Source of the DNA: Streptomyces sp. NRRL S-337
GTDB taxonomy: Bacteria; Actinomycetota; Actinomycetes; Streptomycetales; Streptomycetaceae
Assembly: GCF_000720175.1 (NCBI RefSeq)
Contig: NZ_JOIX01000013.1
Coordinates: 1 to 64,000, forward strand
Reading direction: 5' to 3'
DNA: 64,000 nt
The translations under genes and the position numbers were made by a program. The notes under the pieces are model-generated. The model was given only the letters and a program-made list of their open reading frames with translations, was not told where the DNA came from and made no database searches. Each line of letters begins with the position of its first letter. Position 1 is the stretch's first letter. Of this stretch, positions 44,609 through 53,097 are shown piece after piece.

Positions 44609-46153
44609 TCAGCGGGCGCGGGCCACCGTCCGTGGGGCACCGGGGGTTCCGGGAACGTTCGGTGTGTCCGGTTCACCGGCGAAGTCGGGGTGGCCGGGGA
44701 GGTACCGGCGGCCGGGGGCGGAGCGCGGGACGTCGGTCGCGTACGGATTGCCCGGGACGGGGCGGCCGGACCCGTAGGGGTTCCCCGGAACTCCCGCCCC
44801 GGGGACGCCGTTCGGGAGCTCCGGCCCGCGGACGTCCACCTGCCCCGGCGCGCGCCAACCGGCGGGCGGACCACCGTATCCGTCCGTCACCCCCGGCCCG
44901 CCGGGCACGCCCGACGGCGCCACCGGTGCCAGTCCCCGCTCGGCCCAGGGCACGGACGGCGGCGGACCGGACTGCGGTGCCGGGCCGGAAGGCGGCGTGG
45001 TGGACGGCGGGGCGGACGGGGCGCGGGAAGGGTCGGCGGCGGGGGCCGGCTCCGCGGGCGCCTCCGCCGCGGGTCCCGGGGCCGCGGGCGACTCGCCGGC
45101 CGGGCCGGGGGCCGGGAGCGACTGCGGGCCGGGGCCCGGGGCCGGGAGCTGGTCCGCCGCCGGGTGCGGGGCGTTCGCCGTCCCGGCGCCGGTCTCCGCT
45201 CCCGGCCCGGCTATGGCCGCGGGGCCGCGCCCGGCGGGGCCGCCGCCTCGCGCCGCCCGGTCCCTGGCCAGCGGTGCCGTGCAGAACGCGCACCGGTCGC
45301 CCAGCACTTCCAGCCCGCACCAGCCGCACTCCTCGCGCCGTACCGACGCGACCAGTTGGCACAGGACCGCCGGGTCCGGGATGCCCGCGGCGAATTCGAT
45401 CAGCTTCTGGGTGCCCCACCAGCGTGCGGACTCGGCGGGCAGCCGCACCTCGTACGCCCCCTGCACCTGCCAGGCCGGGGCGAGGGTGCCGGTGACCCAG
45501 TCCGCGGTGAGCTGCCCGCGGGCCACGGCGAGTTCGGTGGCGAATCCGGGCGGCCGCAGTCCGGCCTCGGTGGCGTGCCGGTCCAGGTGCACCAACTGCG
45601 GTGCGGGGTGGGCCAGGACGGCGAAGTGGGCGCCCGGCAACCAGGACTTCACATGGGCGCGCAGATCGACCTCGATGTGGTCCAGCCCGGTGACACTGCC
45701 CAGCAGGGCACCGGCATGGATGTAATGGCTCAGCAGCCGGGCCGCGCTGGCCAGGACACCGGGGCTGAAGTCGTACAGGGACAACTGCCGCAGCTGACGG
45801 GCCAGCAGGGCGACGCCCAGCGGCGGCAGGGACACCGGGACGATGGCGATCCGGTCGCTCTCCAGGACGGCGCGGAGGGTGTGCAGCCGCCGGATGTGCT
45901 CGGGCGGGCAGGCGGAGGAGTACAGCACGACCAGATGGCCGTGGTGTTCCAGCACCGCGCTGGTCTCCGTCAGGGCGTCGTCCAGGGGCGTCAGGTGCGG
46001 GGCGGGCAGGACGACGGCAGCGGGTACCTGCCGGTTGGTGGGGGCACTCCCCCAGCTACCGCCGGGGGCACCCCCACCCTGCTCGAACGAAGTGGAGAGC
46101 AGGGGGGACGGCAGCGTGAGGTCAGGGCTGGTGACTGCAATCGCGGTCGGCAC
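44609..46153 (-). CDS. Zinc-ribbon protein of unknown function, first tad-cluster gene
   Basis: A 514-residue protein I do not recognise as a named family. Residues about 45-260 look globular (hydrophobic strands such as G-H-L-V-V-L-Y-S and R-I-A-I-V-P-V-S-L). A zinc ribbon follows with C276, C279, C288 and C291 (C-G-W-C ... C-A-F-C). The C-terminal 200 residues are Pro/Gly/Ala-rich with N-P-Y-G-S/N-P-Y-A-T repeats. Residues about 16-40 are encoded by an inserted GC-rich repeat (46037-46108). I chose GTG 46153 for its GGGGGAG site 5 nt upstream; a longer GTG start at 46249 is possible. Position suggests a Tad-associated cytoplasmic factor. Confidence 0.7.
   Translation of the reverse strand: MPTAIAVTSPDLTLPSPLLSTSFEQGGGAPGGSWGSAPTNRQVPAAVVLPAPHLTPLDDALTETSAVLEHHGHLVVLYSSACPPEHIRRLHTLRAVLESDRIAIVPVSLPPLGVALLARQLRQLSLYDFSPGVLASAARLLSHYIHAGALLGSVTGLDHIEVDLRAHVKSWLPGAHFAVLAHPAPQLVHLDRHATEAGLRPPGFATELAVARGQLTADWVTGTLAPAWQVQGAYEVRLPAESARWWGTQKLIEFAAGIPDPAVLCQLVASVRREECGWCGLEVLGDRCAFCTAPLARDRAARGGGPAGRGPAAIAGPGAETGAGTANAPHPAADQLPAPGPGPQSLPAPGPAGESPAAPGPAAEAPAEPAPAADPSRAPSAPPSTTPPSGPAPQSGPPPSVPWAERGLAPVAPSGVPGGPGVTDGYGGPPAGWRAPGQVDVRGPELPNGVPGAGVPGNPYGSGRPVPGNPYATDVPRSAPGRRYLPGHPDFAGEPDTPNVPGTPGAPRTVARAR
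46037..46108. repeat. Dispersed GC-rich repeat, copy A
   Basis: The core (46064-46099) reads, on the minus strand, CTCTC-x-ACTTCGT-x-CGAGC then a G-run and GCCCCC, preceded and followed by GGGGG/CCCCC inverted repeats. The same core recurs at 53615-53645 inside the PfkB gene. Related sequences are common in Streptomyces genomes, by recollection. Here it lies in frame in the 5' part of the zinc-ribbon gene. Confidence 0.75.
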
Positions 46154-46425
46154 GTCGCTCCCCCACTCCCTCCGGCCGCCGGGGGTCCCGGGACCGCGGA
46201 TCGGCACAGCTCTGCGCCATCGGCGCCATACGCTCAGCACTTTATCCACAGAGATACGTCCCGGAGAACACGTTCTGGGCTACTCGTCTTGACCATCGCG
46301 ACGGTCGAAGTGACCACCGCCGCCATGACCCACCCGATGACCTTCGCGATGACCACCGGCCGGCGGCAAACCCCGCATACGGACTCGAACGGCGAGAACG
46401 GCAACTCCCGTTTCCGGCACGGCCC

Positions 46426-46453
46426 TTGACAGGAGCATTGGTCTGGACCACGT
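46426..46453 (+). promoter_or_regulatory. Chitinase promoter with DasR-type (dre) site
   Basis: TTGACA (46426-46431) is a consensus -35. It is followed by TTGGTCTGGACCACGT (46438-46453), a near match to the DasR responsive element (A/T-x-TGGTCTAGACCA-x-T type), placed between -35 and -10. This predicts repression by DasR and induction by N-acetylglucosamine-derived signals. Confidence 0.75.
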
Positions 46454-46537
46454 TGTACGGCACGCACACACAGGGGCCCCTGAGCGCGCATCCGTACCAC
46501 CCGTCTCACTTCCCCCACTCCCCCCACGGAGGCAGTC

Positions 46538-47653
46538 GTGGTTCGCGCACGATCAGATGCGGTTCGCGCCCGGTCAGGCTCTCGCGGCACCCGGCCAGGG
46601 TTCGTTGGCGCCCGGTCAGGTCCGGACGTACGCAAGGTCAGGAGGAGGCTGCTCGCCGGGCTGGCCGCCGCGGTGCTGACCTCGGGCGGCCTCGTCGCCG
46701 CCGGCACGGCCCAGGCCATGGAGGAGCACCCGGCCGCCGCCCCGGCCGCCCGCTTTGCGGCGCACCCCGCCGCCGTCCCGGCCCACGCCCTCACCGGCTA
46801 CTGGCAGAACTTCAACAACGGCGCCACGGTGCAGAAACTCAAGGACGTCGACGACGCCTACGACATCATCGCGGTGTCGTTCGCCGACGCCACCGACCGG
46901 CCCGGGGCCATCACCTTCCACCTCGACCCGGCCGTCGGCTACGGCTCCGTGGACGACTTCAAGGCGGACATCAAGGCCAAGCAGGCGGCCGGCAAGTCCG
47001 TGATCATCTCGGTCGGCGGCGAGAAGGGGGCGATCTCGGTCAACGACGACGCCTCCGCCAAGAACTTCGCCGACTCGGTCGACACGCTCATGGACGAGTA
47101 CGGCTTCGACGGCGTCGACATCGACCTGGAGAACGGCCTCAACGCGACGTACATGACCCAGGCCCTGAAGGCCGTGCACGCCGTGCACGGCGACGTCGTG
47201 GTGACCATGGCCCCGCAGACCGTCGACATGCAGTCACCCCAGAACGAGTACTTCAAGACGGCGCTCGGCATCAAGGACTTCCTGACCGCCGTCAACATGC
47301 AGTACTACAACAGCGGTTCCATGAACGGCTGTGACGGCAAGGTGTACGCCCAGGGCTCGGTGGACTTCCTGACCTCGCTCGCCTGCATCCAGCTCGAGAA
47401 CGGCCTGGACCCGTCGCAGGTCGGCATCGGCGTCCCGGCGTCCGACCGCGCGGCCGGCAGCGGCCACGTCGCCCCGTCCGTCGTCAACGACGCACTCGAC
47501 TGCCTGACCAAGGGCACGGGCTGCGGCTCGTTCAAGCCGTCGAAGCAGTACCCGGGGCTGCGCGGCGCGATGACCTGGTCGACCAACTGGGACGCCGCCA
47601 GCGGCAACGAGTTCGCCCACCAGGTGGGCGCCCACGTCCACGGCCTCCCGTAG
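46538..47653 (+). CDS. Secreted GH18 chitinase
   Basis: A 371-residue exported chitinase consisting of a single GH18 catalytic domain (about 80-371) and no chitin-binding module. The active-site motif is D191-G-V-D194-I-D196-L-E198, with E198 the general acid; Y-Y-N and W-S-T-N-W are conserved further on. The signal region is odd: residues 2-29 are four seven-residue repeats rich in Arg, Ser and Gly encoded by 21-nt tandem repeats, before the ordinary R-R-R-L-L-A-G hydrophobic core and T-A-Q-A cleavage site (about 60). The GTG at 46538 is set by a GGAGG site 7 nt upstream. Confidence 0.9.
   Translation: MVRARSDAVRARSGSRGTRPGFVGARSGPDVRKVRRRLLAGLAAAVLTSGGLVAAGTAQAMEEHPAAAPAARFAAHPAAVPAHALTGYWQNFNNGATVQKLKDVDDAYDIIAVSFADATDRPGAITFHLDPAVGYGSVDDFKADIKAKQAAGKSVIISVGGEKGAISVNDDASAKNFADSVDTLMDEYGFDGVDIDLENGLNATYMTQALKAVHAVHGDVVVTMAPQTVDMQSPQNEYFKTALGIKDFLTAVNMQYYNSGSMNGCDGKVYAQGSVDFLTSLACIQLENGLDPSQVGIGVPASDRAAGSGHVAPSVVNDALDCLTKGTGCGSFKPSKQYPGLRGAMTWSTNWDAASGNEFAHQVGAHVHGLP
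46541..46624 (+). repeat. Four 21-nt tandem repeats in chitinase signal region
   Basis: Units lie at 46541-46561, 46562-46582, 46583-46603 and 46604-46624. GCGCCCGGTCAGG is exact in units 2 and 4, and units 1 and 3 are degenerate. They encode VRARSDA, VRARSGS, RGTRPGF and VGARSGP. Confidence 0.85.
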
Positions 47654-47675
47654 GGAGGGCCGCCGGAAAGTGCTG

Positions 47676-47708
47676 CCAGGTCCCGCGCACACCGTGCACG
47701 GGACCTGG
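47676..47708. terminator. Bidirectional hairpin terminator after the chitinase gene
   Basis: A 10-bp outer stem (47676-47685 with 47699-47708), one mismatch and a 4-bp inner stem around ACC separate convergent chitinase and protease genes. Confidence 0.8.
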
Positions 47709-47740
47709 CTCCGCTCCGTTCCGTCAGCGCCTGCGGCAGA

Positions 47741-48616
47741 TCACCTCCGCACGCCCGCCGGCTTCGGCAACGCACAGCCCGCCGCGCTCAGGTCCAGCTT
47801 GTTCCCGGCGCCGAAGCACTTCGGGATCCCGTAGGTCTCCTCGGCGTAGTTGGTGCCCTGGTGCACCGTGACGTTGCCGTTCTCGTCGACCTCGCACGGG
47901 TTGTTGACGGTGCACTTCTCGCCGTCCTCATTGCCCGTGTTGTTGATCGCCGCGACCTTGCCCGTCGTGGTGTCGACCACCGGCGAACCGGACGTGCCGC
48001 CTATGGTCTTGCACTCGGGGGTGTAACGGACCGAGTCCTTCCAGGTCCAGTCGCCCTCCTTGAGGGTGGGCACGAACCCGTCGATGCTGCAGGTGTAGAT
48101 CTTCTTCCAGTATCCGGAGACCACACTGATCCCGGCACCCTTGGCCGGGTGCTCGGTGGCGAGTTCCAGCGGCTTGATCCCGTACTTCTGCTCGATCTGG
48201 GCGTATGTGGAGCCGGTCTGGTAGATCGTGACGTCGGTGTCGGTCATCGTCGCGTAGGCGACCTTGGTGGCCCTGATCGTGCCCACGCCGCGCGCCGACT
48301 TGTCGAGAAGGGTGAAGCTGCGGCGGGACGGCTGGTCGACGATCACCTCGCCCGGGCCGGGCATACCACTTTCCAGACAGTGGCCGTTGGACATCACCAG
48401 GGCCGGGTCGTTCGCCTGCGAGGTGGGCATCCGCACCACCGAGCCGGAGCAGTTGCTCAGCGCCACGGTGCCGGCGAAGTTCACCGCCTTGGTCCTGTAC
48501 TGCCCGTGGTGCGACGCCGCCCGCTCGGGCGCGGCCTGCGCCGTTGGGACGGTGCCCACCAGGGCTGCGGCTCCCAGCACGGCCGTGGCCAGGGTGCCGA
48601 CGAGAGGTCTGTTCAT
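47741..48616 (-). CDS. Secreted trypsin-like serine protease
   Basis: A 291-residue S1-family protease with a Sec signal peptide (A-Q-A cleavage near 28). The likely triad is H79 (S-N-G-H-C), D128 (T-D-T-D-V) and S209 (G-T-S-G-S-P). Cysteines at 56, 80, 176, 202 and others probably form disulfides (C56-C80 brackets the His loop). It has no obvious propeptide of the streptogrisin type. It diverges from the M14 carboxypeptidase gene, which would act on its products. Confidence 0.85.
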   Translation of the reverse strand: MNRPLVGTLATAVLGAAALVGTVPTAQAAPERAASHHGQYRTKAVNFAGTVALSNCSGSVVRMPTSQANDPALVMSNGHCLESGMPGPGEVIVDQPSRRSFTLLDKSARGVGTIRATKVAYATMTDTDVTIYQTGSTYAQIEQKYGIKPLELATEHPAKGAGISVVSGYWKKIYTCSIDGFVPTLKEGDWTWKDSVRYTPECKTIGGTSGSPVVDTTTGKVAAINNTGNEDGEKCTVNNPCEVDENGNVTVHQGTNYAEETYGIPKCFGAGNKLDLSAAGCALPKPAGVRR

Positions 48617-48861
48617 GTGGGGGTCCTCTCAGCTCTGTCACCGAGAGCCCGCACGAACCCTCGGTTTTGTCGTGCGCATTGTCAGCGCCACACCCCACCG
48701 GGGCAACCAATCCGCCGAAATCGATGGGAAGTTGACGGACATCGCAGCCGCCCCGGGCCCTTCCACCCCCGCCACATCTGGCCGTCCCGCACCTTGACCC
48801 GCCCATGCCAACCCCAAAACACTGGCGGCGTCGCTTCGCCTCACACCCCACAGGAGACCGC
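48617..48861. promoter_or_regulatory. Divergent promoter region, protease / carboxypeptidase
   Basis: A 245-bp gap. CGCACGA (48650-48656) and TCGTGCG (48670-48676) form an inverted repeat close to the protease start. Rightward, TTGACC at 48794-48799 is a possible -35 for the carboxypeptidase gene. Confidence 0.4.
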
Positions 48862-50229
48862 ATGCGACCACGGATACGCGGCGGACGGTCGACCGTCCTC
48901 GCCGCGCTGCTCTCCCTCGCGCTCGCCGCCCCGATCACCGCCGCGCAGGCCCTGGACTCTCCGGCCGGGGCCGCCGCCGGTGCCACGGCGCCGGGTGGCG
49001 CGGACCGGACCAACCCCGACCGGCAGCCCCATCAGTACGAGGTGACCGGGCCGGCCACACCGGCGGCCCGTACCGCGCTCGCGGCGACCGGTGTCAGCAT
49101 CGACGAGGTGCACGCCCGGTCGGTCGTCATCACGGCCGACCGGACCCAGGCCGGCACCCTGCGACAACTCGGTTATCAGGTACGGCAGTTGCCCGACCTG
49201 CCGACGGCCCGTCCGGCCGCTCCGGGTACCCGCGTCAAGGACTTCCCGGCCGGCTACACCGGCTACCACACCTACGCCGAGGCCACGAAGGAGATCGACA
49301 CGCTCGTCGCCAAGTACCCGGCGATCCTGTCCAAGCAAGTCATCGGCAGGTCCCACGAGGGCCGCAACATCCTCGCCCTCAAGCTCAGCAAGAACGTCAC
49401 CAAGGACGAGAACGAACCCGAGGTCCTCTTCACGGCCCACCAGCACGCCCGGGAACACCTCACCGTGGAGATGGCCCTCTACCTCCTGGGCGAGTTGACC
49501 TCGAAGTACGGTTCGGATCCGCGCGTCACGAAGATCCTTGATTCCCGCGAGATCTGGATCGTGCCGGACCTGAACCCGGACGGCGGCGCGTACGACATCG
49601 CCTCCGGCAGGTTCCGGATGTGGCGGAAGAACCGGCAGCCCAACGCCGGGACCAGCGAGGTCGGCACCGACCTCAACCGCAACTGGGCCTTCAAGTGGGG
49701 CTGCTGCGACGGCTCCTCCGACGACCCGGCCGACGAGACCTACCGCGGCCCCTCCGCCGCCTCCGCCCCCGAGGTGCAGGTGGTATCGAAGTTCGTCCGC
49801 AGCCGCGTGGTCGGCGGCAAGCAGCAGATCAAGGCCGCCATCGACTTCCACACCTACAGCGAACTCGTGCTGTGGCCGCAGGGCTTCACCCACGACCCCA
49901 CCGGCCCCGGCATGACCCAGGACGAGCACGACACCTTCGCCACCCTCGGCAAGAAGATGGCCGCCACCAACGGCTACACCCCCGAGCAGTCAAGCGAGCT
50001 CTACATCACCGACGGCTCCATCGACGACTGGCTGTGGGGGGACCAGAAGGTCTTCGCGTACACCTTCGAGATGTATCCGTCCTCGGGCCACGGCGGTTTC
50101 TATCCGAAGGACTCGGTGATCGCGAAGGAGACCGCACGCAATCGTGAGGCGGTGCTCCAGCTGCTGGAGACCGCGGACTGCGTGTACCGCGTGATCGGCA
50201 AGGAAGGGCAGTACTGCAAGGGCAGGTGA
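48862..50229 (+). CDS. Secreted M14 zinc carboxypeptidase
   Basis: A 455-residue metallocarboxypeptidase with signal peptide (cleavage after A-Q-A near 28), an N-terminal propeptide-like domain (about 50-120) and the M14 catalytic domain. Zinc ligands are H195 and E198 (H-A-R-E) and H330 (D-F-H-T-Y-S); the catalytic glutamate is E403 (T-F-E-M-Y-P). The ATG has an AGGAG site 6 nt upstream. It is related to Streptomyces zinc carboxypeptidase T/SG-type enzymes. Confidence 0.93.
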   Translation: MRPRIRGGRSTVLAALLSLALAAPITAAQALDSPAGAAAGATAPGGADRTNPDRQPHQYEVTGPATPAARTALAATGVSIDEVHARSVVITADRTQAGTLRQLGYQVRQLPDLPTARPAAPGTRVKDFPAGYTGYHTYAEATKEIDTLVAKYPAILSKQVIGRSHEGRNILALKLSKNVTKDENEPEVLFTAHQHAREHLTVEMALYLLGELTSKYGSDPRVTKILDSREIWIVPDLNPDGGAYDIASGRFRMWRKNRQPNAGTSEVGTDLNRNWAFKWGCCDGSSDDPADETYRGPSAASAPEVQVVSKFVRSRVVGGKQQIKAAIDFHTYSELVLWPQGFTHDPTGPGMTQDEHDTFATLGKKMAATNGYTPEQSSELYITDGSIDDWLWGDQKVFAYTFEMYPSSGHGGFYPKDSVIAKETARNREAVLQLLETADCVYRVIGKEGQYCKGR

Positions 50230-50247
50230 GCCGGAACACGCACGGAA

Positions 50248-50299
50248 GGCACGGGCCGCCGCGGCGCCGCGGGGATGCCGGGATGCGGCGGCCCGTGCC
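50248..50299. terminator. Bidirectional hairpin terminator
   Basis: A 15-bp perfect stem (50248-50262 with 50285-50299) with a 22-nt loop separates the convergent carboxypeptidase and GntP permease genes. Confidence 0.85.
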
Positions 50300-50300
50300 C

Positions 50301-51788
50301 TCACACCACCAGGCTCACCAGGGCCGCCATCGCGAACCCCGCGACCGACAGGACGGATTCCAGCACCGTCCAGGTCTTCAGCGTGTCGCGTTCGGTGATG
50401 CCGAAGTACTTGCTGACCATCCAGAAGCCACCGTCGTTCACGTGCGAGGCGAAGATCGAGCCCGCCGAGATCGCCATGATGACGAGTGCGGTGAAGGGCT
50501 GCGAGTGGTGGCCCGCCTCGATCAGCGGCCAGACGATGCCGGCCGTGGTGACGATGGCGACGGTCGCCGAGCCCTGGGCCACGCGCAGGACCAGGGAGAT
50601 CAGGTACGAAAGGACGATCACCGGCAGGCCGATGCCCTTGAAGGTGTCGGAGAGGGCCTGGGCGATGCCGCTGCCCTTGAGGACCGCGCCGAAGATCCCG
50701 CCCGCGCCGACGACCAGCAGGATGTTGCCGACCGGCTTCAGGGAGGCGGTGGACACCGTCTCCAGGGACGTGCGGGACCAGCCGCGGCGGATGCCGAGCA
50801 GGTAGTACGCGAGCAGCAGCGCGAGGGTCAGGGCGACGAAGGGGTGGCCGAAGAACTCGATGACCGAGCGGCCGGTGGAAGGGCCGAAGGCGATCGAGGA
50901 GAAGGTGGCCAGCAGGATGAGCACCAGCGGCGTGCCGATGATGGCGAAGACGGTGCCGAGCGGGACCGGCTTCTCCGTCGGTGTGACGCCGGACTTCCGC
51001 TGTTCCTCGGTGAGCGCGGCCTTCGCCTCCTGTGCGGCCTCGACCATGTCCTGCGGTACGGGCACGAAGATCCGCCTGCCGATCCAGGCGGCCCAGCCCC
51101 AGGCGGCGAGCACGGCGGGGATGCCGCAGACGATGCCCATGAGGATGACCCAGCCGAGGTCGACGTGGAGCAGGCCCGCCGCCGCCACCGGGCCCGGGTG
51201 CGGGGGCAGGAAGGCGTGGGTCATGGACAGGCCGGCGAGCAGCGGCATGCAGTAGAGGACGATCGACCTGCCACCCCGCTTGGCGGCCGCGTAGACGATC
51301 GGTGCGAGGACGAAGATGCCGACGTCGAAGAAGACCGGGATGCCGAAGATCAGGCCGGTCAGGCCCATGGCGAGCGGCGCCCGCCGTTCGCCGAAGAGGC
51401 GGAGCAGGCGGGCGGCCAGCACCTCGGCGCCGCCGGAGACTTCGAGCACCGCCCCGAGCATGGTGCCGAGGCCGATGATGATCGCGACGTGGCCGAGGGT
51501 GCCGCCCATGCCGGACTCGATGAGCGAGACGGCGTCGGACTTCTGGACGGTGCCGAAGAGTTCGGTGACGGAGAGGCCGGCGCCGAGGCCGACGGCTGTC
51601 GAGACCGCCAGGAGGGCCACGAACGGCTGGAGCCTGACCTTGATGATCAGGACGAGCAGCAGCACGATGCCGAGCGCGGCGACGGTCAGCAGTCCGGCGG
51701 TGCCGCCGAGGAGCGGGAGGATGCCGCCGGTGTGGGGTGGGGCGGGGGTCGGCGCGGGGGCGGCCGCGGCGAGGGAAGACAGGGCCAT
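50301..51788 (-). CDS. GntP-family permease
   Basis: A 495-residue transporter of the gluconate/D-serine permease family with about 12-14 helices. Diagnostic segments are G-I-P-V-F-F-D-V-G-I-F-V, F-L-P-P-H-P-G-P-V and S-H-V-N-D-G-G-F-W. GntP members import gluconate, idonate or D-serine. Given the D-amino-acid enzymes on the other strand, a D-amino acid or related acid is a reasonable substrate guess. It is the last gene of the leftward PfkB-IclR-RidA-GntP set. Confidence 0.9.
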   Translation of the reverse strand: MALSSLAAAAPAPTPAPPHTGGILPLLGGTAGLLTVAALGIVLLLVLIIKVRLQPFVALLAVSTAVGLGAGLSVTELFGTVQKSDAVSLIESGMGGTLGHVAIIIGLGTMLGAVLEVSGGAEVLAARLLRLFGERRAPLAMGLTGLIFGIPVFFDVGIFVLAPIVYAAAKRGGRSIVLYCMPLLAGLSMTHAFLPPHPGPVAAAGLLHVDLGWVILMGIVCGIPAVLAAWGWAAWIGRRIFVPVPQDMVEAAQEAKAALTEEQRKSGVTPTEKPVPLGTVFAIIGTPLVLILLATFSSIAFGPSTGRSVIEFFGHPFVALTLALLLAYYLLGIRRGWSRTSLETVSTASLKPVGNILLVVGAGGIFGAVLKGSGIAQALSDTFKGIGLPVIVLSYLISLVLRVAQGSATVAIVTTAGIVWPLIEAGHHSQPFTALVIMAISAGSIFASHVNDGGFWMVSKYFGITERDTLKTWTVLESVLSVAGFAMAALVSLVV

Positions 51789-51925
51789 GAGGGGGGACCT
51801 CGTAATTCCATGAGTCTTTCTCGGTGGGCAGGGGGGATCGCGGCACGGCGCACCGGGAGGGGCGCCGAACCGTGACGATCTACGAACTGCGGGGCGAGCA
51901 AAGGGAGTTGAGCCGGTCGGTCGGC

Positions 51926-52336
51926 TCAGCTCAGGACGGCGAGGGCGTCGATCTCGATGAGCAGGCCCTGGGGCAGGCCGACGTAGACGGTCGTGCGGGC
52001 GGCCGGGGCCTCCTTCAGGCCCTGCTCCTCGAAGTACTGGTTGTAGATCTCGTTCATCTCGGCGAAGTGGTCGGTGTCCGTGAGGTAGACGCGCATCATC
52101 ATCACGTCGTCCCAGGTGGCGCCGCCCTCTTCGAGGATCGCCTTGACGTTCGCGAAGGTCTGCAGGGTCTGCTCGCGCAGGGTCGGGCCGGCCGGGGTGG
52201 GGGCCTGGCCCGGGGCCGCGGGGAGGAAACCGACCTGGCCCGCGACCTGCAGGATGTTGCCCTTCTTCACACCGTGGGAGAACTTCGCGGGCGGGGTGGT
52301 GTGGGTGGCCGGGGTGAGGGCGGTCTTCTCGCTCAT
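51926..52336 (-). CDS. RidA-family deaminase
   Basis: A 136-residue RidA/YjgF protein. The family hydrolyses reactive 2-imino/enamine acids released by PLP enzymes and amino acid oxidases. Conserved elements are V-A-G-Q-V-G-F, the arginine in M-M-R-V-Y-L-T-D and the C-terminal P-x-G-L-L-I-E-I-D-A. The ATG at 52336 has an AAGGA site 9 nt upstream; ATG 52342 overlaps the IclR stop. It fits a partner role to the PLP deaminase on the opposite strand. Confidence 0.9.
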   Translation of the reverse strand: MSEKTALTPATHTTPPAKFSHGVKKGNILQVAGQVGFLPAAPGQAPTPAGPTLREQTLQTFANVKAILEEGGATWDDVMMMRVYLTDTDHFAEMNEIYNQYFEEQGLKEAPAARTTVYVGLPQGLLIEIDALAVLS

Positions 52337-52338
52337 GC

Positions 52339-53097
52339 TCATGCTTCCTTGGTCGGTGGACTGCCGGAGTACTCCCGGCTGATGGCGTCGGCGGTGCGGC
52401 GCACCAGGGGGAGCAGGGTGAGGAGTTCCTCGGCGGAGACGACGACGTTCGGCGCGGAGACCGACATGGCGGCGACGACGCGCCCGTCCGTGCCGCGGAC
52501 GGGAGCCGCGACGCAGTTGATGGACTCCTCGTGGCCACCGAGGTCGGTGGCCCAGCCCTGTTCGCGGACCTTGGCCAGTTCGGCGAGGAAGGCCGTGGCG
52601 TCGGGGGTCGAACGGGCCGTGTAGCGGGGGTAGTCGAGCGTCGCGGCGAGGGTGCGGCGCTCGGCTTCCGGAAGGTCGGCGAGGAGCAGTTTGGCGACCG
52701 CGGCGACGGTGATCGCGACGGGCTTGCCGATCCGGGAGTACATCCGGACCGGGTAGCGGCTCTCGACCTTGTCGATGTAGAGGACCTCGTTCTCCTCGTG
52801 GACAGCGAGGTGGACCGTGTGCCCGCACTTCTCGTTGAGTTCGACGAGGTGCGGGTGGGCGATCTCGCGTACGTCGAGGTTCTCGACGGCCTCCTGGGCG
52901 AGCGCGAAGAGGCGGGCACCGAGGCGGTAGCGCTGGTCGGCCTGCCGGTGGACCAGGCCGTGTTCGTGGAGGGTGCGCAGCAGCCGGAGGGCGGTGGACT
53001 TGTGCACGCCGAGCCGGTCGGCGACCTGGCCGAGGTCGGCGGGTCCTTCGGCGAGCAGCGGCAGGATGCTGAGCGCGCGGTCGACGGTCTGGCTCAT
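52339..53097 (-). CDS. IclR-family transcriptional regulator
   Basis: A 252-residue regulator with the IclR winged helix (about 1-60; L-A-D-R/L-G-V-H-K-S-T-A-L-R-L-L) and effector domain (about 75-245) with L-Y-I-D-K-V-E-S and D-L-G-G-H-E-E-S-I-N-C-V-A-A-P-V. It is coupled by overlap to the kinase gene upstream and RidA downstream. Its likely operator is the TTGCA palindrome at 54442-54458 in the divergent promoter. Confidence 0.92.
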   Translation of the reverse strand: MSQTVDRALSILPLLAEGPADLGQVADRLGVHKSTALRLLRTLHEHGLVHRQADQRYRLGARLFALAQEAVENLDVREIAHPHLVELNEKCGHTVHLAVHEENEVLYIDKVESRYPVRMYSRIGKPVAITVAAVAKLLLADLPEAERRTLAATLDYPRYTARSTPDATAFLAELAKVREQGWATDLGGHEESINCVAAPVRGTDGRVVAAMSVSAPNVVVSAEELLTLLPLVRRTADAISREYSGSPPTKEA

